64,000 bases of DNA from Ensifer adhaerens. GTDB taxonomy: Bacteria > Pseudomonadota > Alphaproteobacteria > Rhizobiales > Rhizobiaceae. The stretch covers positions 776,001-840,000 of the forward strand of contig OCMG01000003.1 in the NCBI GenBank assembly GCA_900215285.1, given 5' to 3'. Shown here in pieces: positions 33,710-41,666 of the stretch. Positions within the stretch are counted from its first letter, which is position 1, and each line of letters begins with the position of its first letter. The translations under genes were made by a program, and so were the position numbers. The notes under the pieces are model-generated. The model was given only the letters and a program-made list of their open reading frames with translations, did no database searches and had not been told where the DNA came from.

Positions 33710-35456
33710 CTATTCAACTGACGTTCTGATTGTCGGCATGGGTCCGGCGGGCGGGGCGACGGCGGCGCTGCTGTCGAGCTACGGCATCGAGAACATGGCG
33801 ATCAACCGCTACCGCTGGCTCGCCAATACGCCGCGCGCGCATATTACCAACCAGCGCACGATGGAGGTCATCCGCGATCTCGGGCTTGAGGTCGAGCAGG
33901 AGGCCTATCTCTACGCCACGGCGCAGGAATATCTCGGCAACAACGTTTTCTGCACGTCGATCGCCGGCGAGGAAATCGGCCGCATGTACAGCTGGGGCAC
34001 GCATCCGAAGTCCAAAGCGGAGCATCTCCTGTCGTCGCCGAGCCTGATGAACGACCTGCCGCAGACCTATTTCGAGCCGATCCTGCTCAACACCGCCTGT
34101 TCGCGCGGCACCCAGCCGCGCATGTCGACGGAATATGTCTCGCATGTCCAGGATGCCGATGGGGTCACCACCACCTGCCGCGACCGGCTGACGGGCGCCG
34201 AATTCACCGTGCGCTCGAAGTTCCTGATCGGCGCCGACGGCAGCAACTCCAAGGTTGCCGAACATGCCGGCCTTCCCTTCGAGGGCAAGATGGGCGTGGC
34301 CGGTTCCATGAACATCGTCTTCAAGGCGGATCTCACCAAATATGTCGCCCACCGTCCGTCCGTTCTCTACTGGGTCATGCAGCCGGGCGCCGATGTCGGC
34401 GGCATCGGCATGGGCCTCGTGCGCATGGTGCGCCCGTGGAACGAATGGCTGATCAACTGGGGCTATGACATCAACCAGCCCGCGCCGCAGGTCGACGACG
34501 CCTTCGCCACCAAGGTCGCTCGCGACCTGATCGGCGACCCGGATATCCCGATCGAAATCACCTCGACGAGCACCTGGACGGTGAACAACATGTTCGCCAC
34601 GCATCTGCAGAAGGACCGCGTCTTCATCATGGGCGATGCCGCGCATCGTCATCCGCCGTCGAACGGTCTCGGCTCCAATACCTCGATCCAGGATGCCTTC
34701 AACCTGGCCTGGAAGGTGGCCATGGTCGTCAAGGGCGAGGCCGGCATGGGCCTGCTCGAAAGCTACAGCGCCGAACGTGCGCCGGTCGCGCGTCAGATCG
34801 TCACCCGCGCCAACAAGTCGATCGACGAGTTCGGTCCGATCTTCAAGTCGCTCGGTCTGCTCGACTCCGTCGATCCGGTGAAGATGCAGGAAAACATGGA
34901 CGCCCGTTGCGGCACGACGCCGGAAGCCGAGGCGCAACGCAACGCCATCCGCGAGGCCATCGCCAACAAGGTCTACGAATTCGACGCGCACGGCGTGGAA
35001 ATGAACCAGCGCTACAAGTCGAACGCCGTCGAGACCGACGGCCAGCCCGAGCCTCCATTCACTGAGGATGCCGACCTGCACTTCCAGCAGACGAGCTGGC
35101 CGGGCGCACGCATTCCCCATGCCTGGCTCTTCTCGGACGCCGGTGCGAAGGCTTCGACGCTCGATCTTTGCGGCCACGGCAAGTTCAGCCTTCTCACCGG
35201 GCCGGGCGGCGCCGGCTGGGCCAAGGCGGCTGCAGCCGTCGGCGCGGAACTTGGCCTGGAGATCAATGTCCACATCATCGGTCCCCGCCGTCCATGGCAG
35301 GACTTCACCGGCGATTGGGCACGGATCAGCGAGATTTCCGATAGCGGCGCGCTTCTCGTGCGTCCCGACCACCATGTCGCATGGCGCTCGGCCAATGGTG
35401 TGGCCGACCCGGCTGCCGAACTGCGCCGTGTGTTGAAAACTGTGTTGTCCAGATAA
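33702..35456 (+). CDS. FAD-dependent aromatic monooxygenase (phenol/resorcinol hydroxylase-like)
   Basis: Predicted 584-residue flavoprotein hydroxylase. FAD motif GMGPAGGATAALLSSYGIE begins near residue 12; the DG motif is in FLIGADGSNSKVAEHAG near 175; the second FAD motif is RVFIMGDAAHRHPPSNGLGSNTS near 310. The C-terminal 200 residues form the thioredoxin-like domain of phenol hydroxylase/TfdB relatives. Cytoplasmic and NAD(P)H-dependent. Followed after ten bases by a hydroxyquinol dioxygenase, it would hydroxylate resorcinol (or a resorcylate product) to hydroxyquinol. It overlaps the LivM-like gene by eight bases. Confidence 0.9.
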   Translation: MANYSTDVLIVGMGPAGGATAALLSSYGIENMAINRYRWLANTPRAHITNQRTMEVIRDLGLEVEQEAYLYATAQEYLGNNVFCTSIAGEEIGRMYSWGTHPKSKAEHLLSSPSLMNDLPQTYFEPILLNTACSRGTQPRMSTEYVSHVQDADGVTTTCRDRLTGAEFTVRSKFLIGADGSNSKVAEHAGLPFEGKMGVAGSMNIVFKADLTKYVAHRPSVLYWVMQPGADVGGIGMGLVRMVRPWNEWLINWGYDINQPAPQVDDAFATKVARDLIGDPDIPIEITSTSTWTVNNMFATHLQKDRVFIMGDAAHRHPPSNGLGSNTSIQDAFNLAWKVAMVVKGEAGMGLLESYSAERAPVARQIVTRANKSIDEFGPIFKSLGLLDSVDPVKMQENMDARCGTTPEAEAQRNAIREAIANKVYEFDAHGVEMNQRYKSNAVETDGQPEPPFTEDADLHFQQTSWPGARIPHAWLFSDAGAKASTLDLCGHGKFSLLTGPGGAGWAKAAAAVGAELGLEINVHIIGPRRPWQDFTGDWARISEISDSGALLVRPDHHVAWRSANGVADPAAELRRVLKTVLSR

Positions 35457-35466
35457 GGAGACGACG

Positions 35467-36348
35467 ATGGAAGCGCATGAGAAAGGCTTTTTCTCCGAAG
35501 AGAACTCTGTCGAGGTCGTAACGGGGCGAAACGCGAAGGCTGAAAATCCGCGTCTCAAGCAGGTGATGGAGGTCATCACCCGCAAGCTGCATGAGGCGGT
35601 GAAGGAACTGGAGCCGACCCAGGACGAATGGTTCGAGGCCATCATGTTCCTGACGAAGACCGGCCAGATCTGCAACGAATGGCGGCAGGAATATATTCTC
35701 CTGTCCGACATTCTCGGCGTCTCGATGCTGGTGGATGCGATCAACAACCGCAAGCCGTCGGGTGCCTCGGAATCGACCGTGCTCGGTCCCTTCCACGTCG
35801 ATGGCGCGCCCATGATGGAGATGGGCGCCAATATTTGCCTCGACCAGAAGGGCGAGGACATGTACATCGAAGGCCGCATCCTCGACACGAAGGGCAACCC
35901 GATCGAAGGGGCGGTCATCGATGTCTGGCAGGCCAATGACGAAGGCTTCTATGACGTCCAGCAGAAGGGCCTGCAGCCCGACTTCAACCTGCGCGGCATG
36001 TTCACGACGGGTGCGGACGGCCGCTACTGGTTCCGGGCCGTGAAGCCAAAATTCTATCCGATCCCCAATGACGGCCCGGTCGGCCAGCTGCTGGTGGCAC
36101 TCGGCCGCCATCCCTATCGTCCGGCGCACCTGCACTACATCATCAAGGCCGACGGTTTCGAGACCCTGACGACGCATATCTTCGATCCGGATGATCCGTA
36201 TATCAACTCGGATGCGGTCTTCGGGGTGAAGGAAAGCCTGCTGGCGAAGTTCGACAAGACGAACGACCCGGCAAGGGCGCAGACCTATGGCTTCGACGGT
36301 GAATTCTGGGATGTAAAGCACGATTTCGTTCTGGCACCGAAGGGGTAA
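35467..36348 (+). CDS. Hydroxyquinol 1,2-dioxygenase
   Basis: Predicted 293-residue intradiol ring-cleavage enzyme producing maleylacetate from hydroxyquinol. The N-terminal linker domain (about 1-100) is followed by the catalytic domain with iron ligands Tyr in DEGFYDVQ, Tyr in PKFYPIPNDGPVG, and His221 and His223 in RPAHLHYII. The length and ligand spacing match the characterised Nocardioides enzyme. AAGGAGACGACG upstream of ATG 35467 supplies the ribosome site. It is the last gene of the cluster, and the maleylacetate reductase that would use its product is at the other end of the same gene set. Confidence 0.93.
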   Translation: MEAHEKGFFSEENSVEVVTGRNAKAENPRLKQVMEVITRKLHEAVKELEPTQDEWFEAIMFLTKTGQICNEWRQEYILLSDILGVSMLVDAINNRKPSGASESTVLGPFHVDGAPMMEMGANICLDQKGEDMYIEGRILDTKGNPIEGAVIDVWQANDEGFYDVQQKGLQPDFNLRGMFTTGADGRYWFRAVKPKFYPIPNDGPVGQLLVALGRHPYRPAHLHYIIKADGFETLTTHIFDPDDPYINSDAVFGVKESLLAKFDKTNDPARAQTYGFDGEFWDVKHDFVLAPKG

Positions 36349-36362
36349 AGCCGAACCGTGTC

Positions 36363-36384
36363 GGCCGGGAACTCGTGCCCGGCC
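36363..36384 (+). terminator. Probable terminator hairpin of aromatic operon
   Basis: Perfect stem GGCCGGG/CCCGGCC with an 8-base loop, 15 bases after the dioxygenase stop. No T run follows. The next 145 bases up to 36529 contain no recognised gene. Confidence 0.45.
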
Positions 36385-36529
36385 CATAACTCAGTGCCAG
36401 CAACTGGCGCTGATTTGGCCTCACTGCGATCAACACGTTACAAACAGAGAGCAGACTCCAGTTTATGCGGCCTGCTCTTTCAGTCTTCAGTTCTTCAGGC
36501 GCCGAAAGCCAATTTTCAAAGCGTCCGTT

Positions 36530-36676
36530 TCACTTCACGGCAGCTTCCAGCGCCACGCTCTGCTGACGCGCCTGGAAGAAGAGAAAAGTCGCAGCCACGA
36601 CAAAGAAACAGATCGCGTAACCGATGGCGATGATGCGACTTTCAACCAGACTCGACAACATGAAAGAGCGCGCCAT
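36530..36676 (-). CDS. Small single-pass membrane protein, unknown
   Basis: Predicted 48-residue protein beginning MARSFMLSSL, with one hydrophobic helix of about 22 residues (IIAIGYAICFFVVAATFLFF) flanked by short charged ends. GGGAGGG is four bases upstream of the ATG on the minus strand, an unusually good ribosome site for a spurious frame. It is 14 bases downstream of another small gene on the same strand. No family recognised. Confidence 0.55.
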   Translation of the reverse strand: MARSFMLSSLVESRIIAIGYAICFFVVAATFLFFQARQQSVALEAAVK

Positions 36677-36690
36677 TCCACCCTCCCGTT

Positions 36691-36921
36691 TCAGTTGTCC
36701 ACACTCGTCTCGGTCCGATGGGCTGCCCGATCGTCCCATCCCAGTTCACGGCATTTCTGCTCGCCAGCAGCGATCGCCGCGTCCTGGCTTTCGAAGGGTC
36801 CGGATAGACTGAAAACGCGGCCCCGGAAAATGATTGTGGTGCCTTTACCAATGACGTCGAAGAAGATCTGCATTCCAGGTTCATAGCGCATGGGAAGTCC
36901 TAGCCCGATTCCGTCATCCAC
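36691..36921 (-). CDS. Small protein, unknown
   Basis: Predicted 76 residues (66 if the ATG at 36891 is used, which has AGGA eight bases upstream). The core IFFDVIGKGTTIIFRGRVFSL followed by SQDAAIAAGEQKCRELGWDD looks like a small soluble alpha/beta domain with a DUF-like surface. Its position 14 bases before the small membrane protein suggests a two-gene unit. It follows the CLC transporter gene on the same strand, separated by a palindrome. Function unknown. Confidence 0.5.
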   Translation of the reverse strand: MDDGIGLGLPMRYEPGMQIFFDVIGKGTTIIFRGRVFSLSGPFESQDAAIAAGEQKCRELGWDDRAAHRTETSVDN

Positions 36922-36926
36922 CCGGC

Positions 36927-36944
36927 AATGCGCCGCGGCGCATT
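36927..36944. terminator. Perfect palindrome downstream of CLC gene
   Basis: AATGCGCCGCGGCGCATT is an 18-base perfect palindrome about 80 bases after the CLC stop (minus-strand direction), able to form a 7-base-pair hairpin with a CGCG loop. No T run. It may end the CLC transcript or be a protein site for the small genes. Confidence 0.4.
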
Positions 36945-37023
36945 CGCGTCTGCAGATTCATGAAGCCGCCTTGCGTTCTTTTCGGTCCGCTGAAGTCGAC
37001 GCTGACGTTACTGTCGACCGCCT

Positions 37024-38841
37024 TCACGATGCGACCATCTTAAGGCCCTCGTCGGCGAGAATACGCTGACCGCTGACATCCCAATGCTCGATATGCTTGT
37101 AGATGATGACTTTCTGCTTCAACAGACCGCTATGGGTCCGGCAGAAATCTTCCAGCTTGTCGCGCTCGGCGATCAGTTCCACACACATGGTGAGTTCCGG
37201 GTTGGGCATTTCGAAGCCCTCATCCTGAACCTTGCCATGGTTCGAGTAGCCGAAATGCGTGTGATGGGCGATGGCGTTCATGATGCCGTGAGCCTTGGCC
37301 TGCATGACAAGCTCCCGGTAAAGCGGCTTGGCAGAGAACCATGAGCCCTTGCCCGGCGTCTTCTCGCGCGGTTTCATGTAAATGCGGACCATGCCGATTT
37401 CGCGCGAGGAAAGCAGGGTTTGCGTCATGGTTTGAGACCTTTCGAGTGTGTTGACGGAAGAGGTGACGGCGCTGAGGCGAATGCTTCCGATGAAGTCGCC
37501 CAGCCCCGGGCCCTTGATGTCGCGCACATGCCGGAGCGCGATATCAGGCGGGATGTCATTGGCGGCGGCCGATTTGGGGACGCCGATGCGCTGCGACAGG
37601 TAGATGCCGGAATGCCCGCTGAAGAGATAGGCGACGAAGCAGGCAACGGCGATGTAGACGGAATGCGTCGCGCCGAAGAGTTCGATGCCCATGATCATGC
37701 AGGCAAGCGGCGTGTTGGTCGCGCCTGCAAAGACGGCGACGAAGCCAAGACCCGCCATCAGGTCCGGTGGCGCGCCGAGAACGCCCGCCAGAGCGCTGCC
37801 GAGTGCCGCCCCAATGAAAAAGAGCGGGGTGACCTCGCCTCCCTTGAAGCCTGCGCTCAAGGTGATGATGGTGAAAAGCCCCTTCCACGCCCAACTCCAA
37901 TAGTCGATATGATCCGGGCGGAAGAAACTGAGGATCGTCACGTCGTTCGGGTTGGGGGACCATACGCCGAGGCCGAGATATTCCCGGGTTCCAAGCGCAT
38001 AGGTCAGTCCAATCAATATGACGCTCGCAAGGACAGGCCGAAGCGGGGCATAGGAAAGGATTGCCTTGTATCCGGCCGAGGCAAGATGCGAGAGTTCGGC
38101 GAACAGGTGGGCGGCCACACCGAAAGCAACACCTGCGATTGCGACCTTGACCATCAGCAATGCATCAAGATGAAATCCGACGCCCTCTCCAGCCCCGCCG
38201 AGATAGGAAATCGGATAGTGAACGTGGCTGATCCCCCAGGCGTGGCACGTCCAGTCCGCTATAACAGCGGCCAGAAGCGCAGGCAGCAGCGCCTCGTATT
38301 GCATACGGCCGATCGTCAGAACTTCGAGCGCAAACACGGCGCCCGCAATGGGCGTGCCGAAGACAGCCCCGAAGCCCGCCGCAATCCCCGCCATGAGGAG
38401 AATGCGGGTGTCTGCCGGCGTCAGCTTGAACAGCTTCCCGAAAGCGCTCGCAAGGCTGCCGCCAAGTTGCACGGCTGTCCCCTCCCGTCCGGCTGAGCCG
38501 CCAACGAGATGCGTGAGGACCGTGGTGATGACAATGAACGGGGCCATGCGGAGCGGGACGCCGCCGCCCGGTTCGTGGATCTGGTCGACGATCAGATTAT
38601 TGCCACCCTCGGCGGACTTGCCGAAGCGGCCATAAGCCCAGACCATGGCAAAACCAGCGATCGGCATGCAGAAGATCAGCCAGGGAAAGGTGAAACGCAG
38701 TTCCGTTGCCCGATCAAGGCTCCAGAGAAACAGGGCGACAAGCGACCCCACGACAGCCGCCATCGGAACGACGACGCCCACCCATTTCACAAGGCTCCGG
38801 GCCTGTTGAAGACGAAGGCCAAACAAGGATTCGGGCGTCAT
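37024..38841 (-). CDS. CLC-type anion transporter (fluoride-specific EriC/CLC-F-like) fused to DUF190 domain
   Basis: Predicted 605-residue membrane protein. Residues about 20-430 are a CLC channel/antiporter with some ten helices. Motif [18 protein letters not shown] contains the gating-type Glu120, and the preceding [15 protein letters not shown] segment resembles bacterial fluoride-exporting CLC-F proteins rather than chloride CLCs. Residues about 484-585 ([31 protein letters not shown], then [16 protein letters not shown]) form a DUF190 domain, a PII-like fold usually encoded as a separate gene next to fluoride exporters. A fluoride riboswitch lies in its leader. The ribosome site before ATG 38841 (GGAGCG) is weak and rather distant. 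Role: fluoride efflux (inference from riboswitch and family). Confidence 0.88.
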   Translation of the reverse strand: MTPESLFGLRLQQARSLVKWVGVVVPMAAVVGSLVALFLWSLDRATELRFTFPWLIFCMPIAGFAMVWAYGRFGKSAEGGNNLIVDQIHEPGGGVPLRMAPFIVITTVLTHLVGGSAGREGTAVQLGGSLASAFGKLFKLTPADTRILLMAGIAAGFGAVFGTPIAGAVFALEVLTIGRMQYEALLPALLAAVIADWTCHAWGISHVHYPISYLGGAGEGVGFHLDALLMVKVAIAGVAFGVAAHLFAELSHLASAGYKAILSYAPLRPVLASVILIGLTYALGTREYLGLGVWSPNPNDVTILSFFRPDHIDYWSWAWKGLFTIITLSAGFKGGEVTPLFFIGAALGSALAGVLGAPPDLMAGLGFVAVFAGATNTPLACMIMGIELFGATHSVYIAVACFVAYLFSGHSGIYLSQRIGVPKSAAANDIPPDIALRHVRDIKGPGLGDFIGSIRLSAVTSSVNTLERSQTMTQTLLSSREIGMVRIYMKPREKTPGKGSWFSAKPLYRELVMQAKAHGIMNAIAHHTHFGYSNHGKVQDEGFEMPNPELTMCVELIAERDKLEDFCRTHSGLLKQKVIIYKHIEHWDVSGQRILADEGLKMVAS

Positions 38842-38900
38842 GCGAAAGACGCTCCGTCAAGGGTCGAATGTGAGGAAAAGGCAGGAACATTTCTGGACAC

Positions 38901-38939
38901 GACTCTACTCCTTCGCGTGGTTCGCGTTGAGTAGGAGTC
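38901..38939 (-). promoter_or_regulatory. Expression-platform hairpin of fluoride riboswitch
   Basis: On the minus strand GACT/AGTC, CTACTC/GAGTAG and CGCG/CGCG can stack into a long hairpin around loop AACCA. Its left arm re-uses the aptamer's conserved CTCCTAC end, so aptamer and hairpin exclude each other. It is 60 bases before the start codon and no T run follows directly, so the output mode is unclear. Confidence 0.6.
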
Positions 38940-38998
38940 ATCAGCTTCGTCAAGGAAGCGGTTCGGCTTGATGCCCGGCAGAATCCATTACCGTACCT
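38931..38998 (-). promoter_or_regulatory. Fluoride riboswitch (crcB motif) aptamer
   Basis: Read on the minus strand, the leader contains CGGTAATGGATTCTGCCG (first stem-loop with the conserved ATGG), then AACC, then the stem GCTTC/GAAGC with loop CTTGAC, then TGATGACTCCTAC. This order and the AACCGC...CTGATGACTCCTAC strings match the crcB RNA consensus. A small GGC/GCC insert (GGCATCAAGCC) lies between the two main elements. It directly precedes a CLC-F-like gene, a known target class. Basis: consensus recalled, structure drawn by eye. Confidence 0.85.
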
Positions 38999-39000
38999 CG

Positions 39001-39030
39001 CCTATAATTGACGAACTGCACTGCTGTCAA
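39001..39030 (-). promoter_or_regulatory. Sigma-70-type promoter for riboswitch-CLC transcript
   Basis: On the minus strand TTGACA (39030-39025) and TATAGG (39006-39001) are 18 bases apart. Predicted start about 38994, at the first nucleotides of the aptamer. Confidence 0.6.
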
Positions 39031-39117
39031 TCATGGGACGGAGCGGATCTTTTCCGGCTGACCAGCAAGGGCCCTGCCTGCGAGGTTCATCGGCATGGGT
39101 ATGGGGTGGCTGGCCGA

Positions 39118-39367
39118 CCGCGCTTTCCGATGCGATCACGCCGATCAACGATCCGAAGTCGACGCGTGTTGAAAAGCTGGTGGCCCTTCGTCTCGCCTTT
39201 TTGCCAAGGGCAACGATCCTAGTGCATGGCTGTACGGCTGGCATGCGGACGTCACGAAAAGCCAGCGGGCGGCCGGCAAGTTGACCGACCGTAAGGACTG
39301 GTGGGCTGGTGGCACCGCGCCGATGCTCGATTTGCAGGCGGGAAACGTGAAGAATCGAGATGACTGA
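39118..39367 (+). pseudogene. Degenerate gene fragment, unidentified
   Basis: Two adjoining frames read like one protein broken by a single-base shift near 39200. The first gives SDAITPINDPKSTRVEKLVA and on to LRLAFLP; the second continues with NDPSAWLYGWHADVTKSQ, then AAGKLTDRKDWWAGG, then MLDLQAGNVKNRDD before a stop at 39365-39367. Amino-acid composition is protein-like in both and the join is natural (LPKGNDPS). No start codon with a ribosome site was found and I do not recognise the family. Confidence 0.4.
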
Positions 39368-39625
39368 GCATCAAACGCTGAGACTGGATGCGGAAGATTT
39401 CGTTGACGATGGCGTCGTCGCGTCGCGAGACCGCGAACGCGCGAGGCACAATTCTTGATCCCGGACGCCGCCGTATTTGCGGCGAATAGGTCTGCAGATG
39501 TCCGGGAAGCAGTTGAACTGCCCAGGGCAGCATAGTCGCTCGCCGAAGCAGGGCAGCGCTCGTTCAGAGCCTCCCATATCGAGTAACGACCGGTGCATAC
39601 CGCAGACCCTATCGATTGGCGTCTC
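39368..39625. other. Intergenic DNA without recognised gene
   Basis: Open frames here (both strands) have arginine/serine-rich, low-information translations typical of non-coding GC-rich DNA, and no ribosome sites or RNA motifs were seen. It separates the degenerate fragment from the convergent alpha/beta hydrolase gene. Confidence 0.5.
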
Positions 39626-41554
39626 CTACTGGAATGTCTGCTCACTCGCCTCTTTGGCTTTCTTGAGGACAAACCCGGTATCCGCTGGAAGCATGAGTTT
39701 GCCCTCTACCAGAGAGTTCGCGGCCTTTGCCACCGCATCGAGATAGGCGTCCCGGTTGGCATAGCGATCCTTGATCGACTTGCGGCCGTCCGCGTCGCCG
39801 GACTTGGCGAAGGGCACGAAGAGGCCGGACAGGCTGCAAAGCTCGCCTTCCGCATAGCCGTCGGCGCGCAGGTTCCAGCCGGCATAGGTGCCGAGCGGTG
39901 CTGCAACGTAAGGCAGATCGACGCCGCCCTCCGGATTGCCGTTCCCGTCCAGCTTCGGCACGAAGGCCGGATATTCCTTGCCGCGCACCGGCGGGTTCTG
40001 GGAGTAATCCATGACGGCCAGATGGTTGTAGGCGGGCTTCGGCGCCGTGCCGTCGAGCTTGACCATCTTGAAGTCGGCAAGCGGCTCCAGCGTGCCGTCC
40101 GAAAGGCTCGGATAGCGGCTGGCCGGCGGCGCCTTCCCCGCGGTGACCCAATCTGCCATCGCGACATAGAGCGCCCGCATGATCGGCGAGGCGCTCAGCG
40201 GATTGGTCGGATAGGTGCAGACCGGGTCCTTCTTCGAGGTGGTGGCCCAGCCGTTGAAATGCGGCGCGCCGGCGATGAAATAGAGCCGCACATTGTCCGG
40301 CATGGTCAGCGGCTTGTCGTCGGTCGAGGTCGAGACCAGCGAGGCGCGCGCCTGCCAGAATTCCGTTGACGTGTCGGTATGCATGATCTTCGGGCAGGTG
40401 TCGTTCGCCTCACATTTGTCGAGGATGGAGCCTTCCTTGCCGGTCAGCCCATCCTTGGTTTTCGCATAGGTGAAGGGGAACTGGTCGCCCGGAAAATCAT
40501 GATCCTCGTGCTGGCGCGAGAAACGGCCGGGCTGGGCAAAGGCATAGTTGGTGAAGGTCTTGCGCGAACCGGCGATATGGGCCATCGCCCCGTCGAAGAC
40601 CTTGGCGCCCTTTTCGTCGGCGTTGAAGCCCTGATAGATGAGGTCGCGCAGGAAGCGGCCGGATTGCGAAATCCCGAGCGCCACCGTGTGCTTGATGCCG
40701 GTAAGCGGGCTCTTGGCGTCATGGCCGACATTGCCCCGAAGAAACGAGTTGAGGTCGCTGGTCGCCACGAAGGCGAGGCCCGCAGGCACAGCGTCCTTTG
40801 CCGTATAGACGAAGTCGTAGATCGCGCCGGCATCCATGTTGGCCGGACGGTTGATCTCGATTTCCGTCGGGCTGACGAACTTGAAGGAAAGTCCTTCCGG
40901 CGTGGAAGGTGCGTCGCCCTCCTTCTCGCGCACCGTCAGCTTGGCGCTTGCCGGGTCCATGGACGCCGCCGGATAGGTGAGCGTGCCCTTGCCGGTCGCG
41001 CCGGGCTTGTCGAAGATGAACTGTTCGCGCGAGATGCCTGTAACATCGGGCAGCTTCGGCAGGTCGAGATTGAGAAGATCTGCGGGAAGATCCGTCTGCC
41101 AGCCCGACCAGACAACGGTGTCGCCACGATCCATCAGGAAACCGTCGCCGGCGTCTGCGGCCTTTGAGGGCATGCCGACTGTGTCGGCAAGGTTCAACAG
41201 AGTGAAGCTCAGGTTGCGGCCGCGATTGGGCACTTCATAGAGCATGAGGCCGGAGCCATGCGTAGCGTCGGTCGGGCGAAGGATCGTGACTTCAGTGCTG
41301 AATTCCACTTCGCCCGCCTTGTTGACCGGCGCTTTGTCGAGATCGACAATGCCGGAAAGGCGAGGGGATTTGGGGTCGACGGCAAAGCTCGCCTTGGCGT
41401 CGATGCGCTCATAGGTGCCGATCTTGCCGAAGCTCTTTCCGTCAAAGACCGGCTTTTGCGACAGGATTTCGAAAGACGTCACACGCGCAAGCGCCGTCGT
41501 GGAGACCAGTGCGGTTGCCAGCGCCGCCGTGACTGCAAGTTTGGTCCGAAGCAT
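39626..41554 (-). CDS. Secreted alpha/beta hydrolase domain protein
   Basis: Predicted 642-residue exported protein with a Sec signal (MLRTKLAVTAALATALVSTTALA, cleavage near residue 23). A beta-rich N-terminal region is followed by an alpha/beta hydrolase-like part with a nucleophile-elbow pattern GISQSG (about residue 295) and a late HFNGWATT segment that may carry the His. The overall layout matches the large 'alpha/beta hydrolase domain' proteins of proteobacteria, whose substrates are mostly unknown esters. GGGAGGAATAA precedes ATG 41554. It is downstream of the malonate operon on the same strand but separated by a hairpin and 112 bases, so it is probably independent. Confidence 0.8.
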   Translation of the reverse strand: MLRTKLAVTAALATALVSTTALARVTSFEILSQKPVFDGKSFGKIGTYERIDAKASFAVDPKSPRLSGIVDLDKAPVNKAGEVEFSTEVTILRPTDATHGSGLMLYEVPNRGRNLSFTLLNLADTVGMPSKAADAGDGFLMDRGDTVVWSGWQTDLPADLLNLDLPKLPDVTGISREQFIFDKPGATGKGTLTYPAASMDPASAKLTVREKEGDAPSTPEGLSFKFVSPTEIEINRPANMDAGAIYDFVYTAKDAVPAGLAFVATSDLNSFLRGNVGHDAKSPLTGIKHTVALGISQSGRFLRDLIYQGFNADEKGAKVFDGAMAHIAGSRKTFTNYAFAQPGRFSRQHEDHDFPGDQFPFTYAKTKDGLTGKEGSILDKCEANDTCPKIMHTDTSTEFWQARASLVSTSTDDKPLTMPDNVRLYFIAGAPHFNGWATTSKKDPVCTYPTNPLSASPIMRALYVAMADWVTAGKAPPASRYPSLSDGTLEPLADFKMVKLDGTAPKPAYNHLAVMDYSQNPPVRGKEYPAFVPKLDGNGNPEGGVDLPYVAAPLGTYAGWNLRADGYAEGELCSLSGLFVPFAKSGDADGRKSIKDRYANRDAYLDAVAKAANSLVEGKLMLPADTGFVLKKAKEASEQTFQ

Positions 41555-41634
41555 TTATTCCTCCCATTTGAACATACGGTTGCTGCTGCGCCAGCTCCTC
41601 CTCCGAGATGGCGCATTCGATAAAACGCGAATGT

Positions 41635-41656
41635 CACGAAGCGGCCTGTCGGCCGC
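41635..41656 (-). terminator. Hairpin at end of malonate operon
   Basis: On the minus strand GCGGCC-GACA-GGCCGC forms a 6-base-pair stem about 10 bases after the malonyl-CoA synthetase stop, followed by TTCGTG. Moderate terminator candidate. Confidence 0.45.
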
Positions 41657-41666
41657 CCGTCATGCC

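Noticed and set aside
37024..38841. Chloride channel
   Set aside because: The CLC fold is clear, but the fluoride riboswitch, DUF190 domain and GREGTAVQ context favour a fluoride exporter.
39145..39672. 175-codon minus-strand frame in the 39 kb gap
   Set aside because: Ser/Arg-rich, no domain, no ribosome site; overlaps the fragment that reads better on the plus strand.
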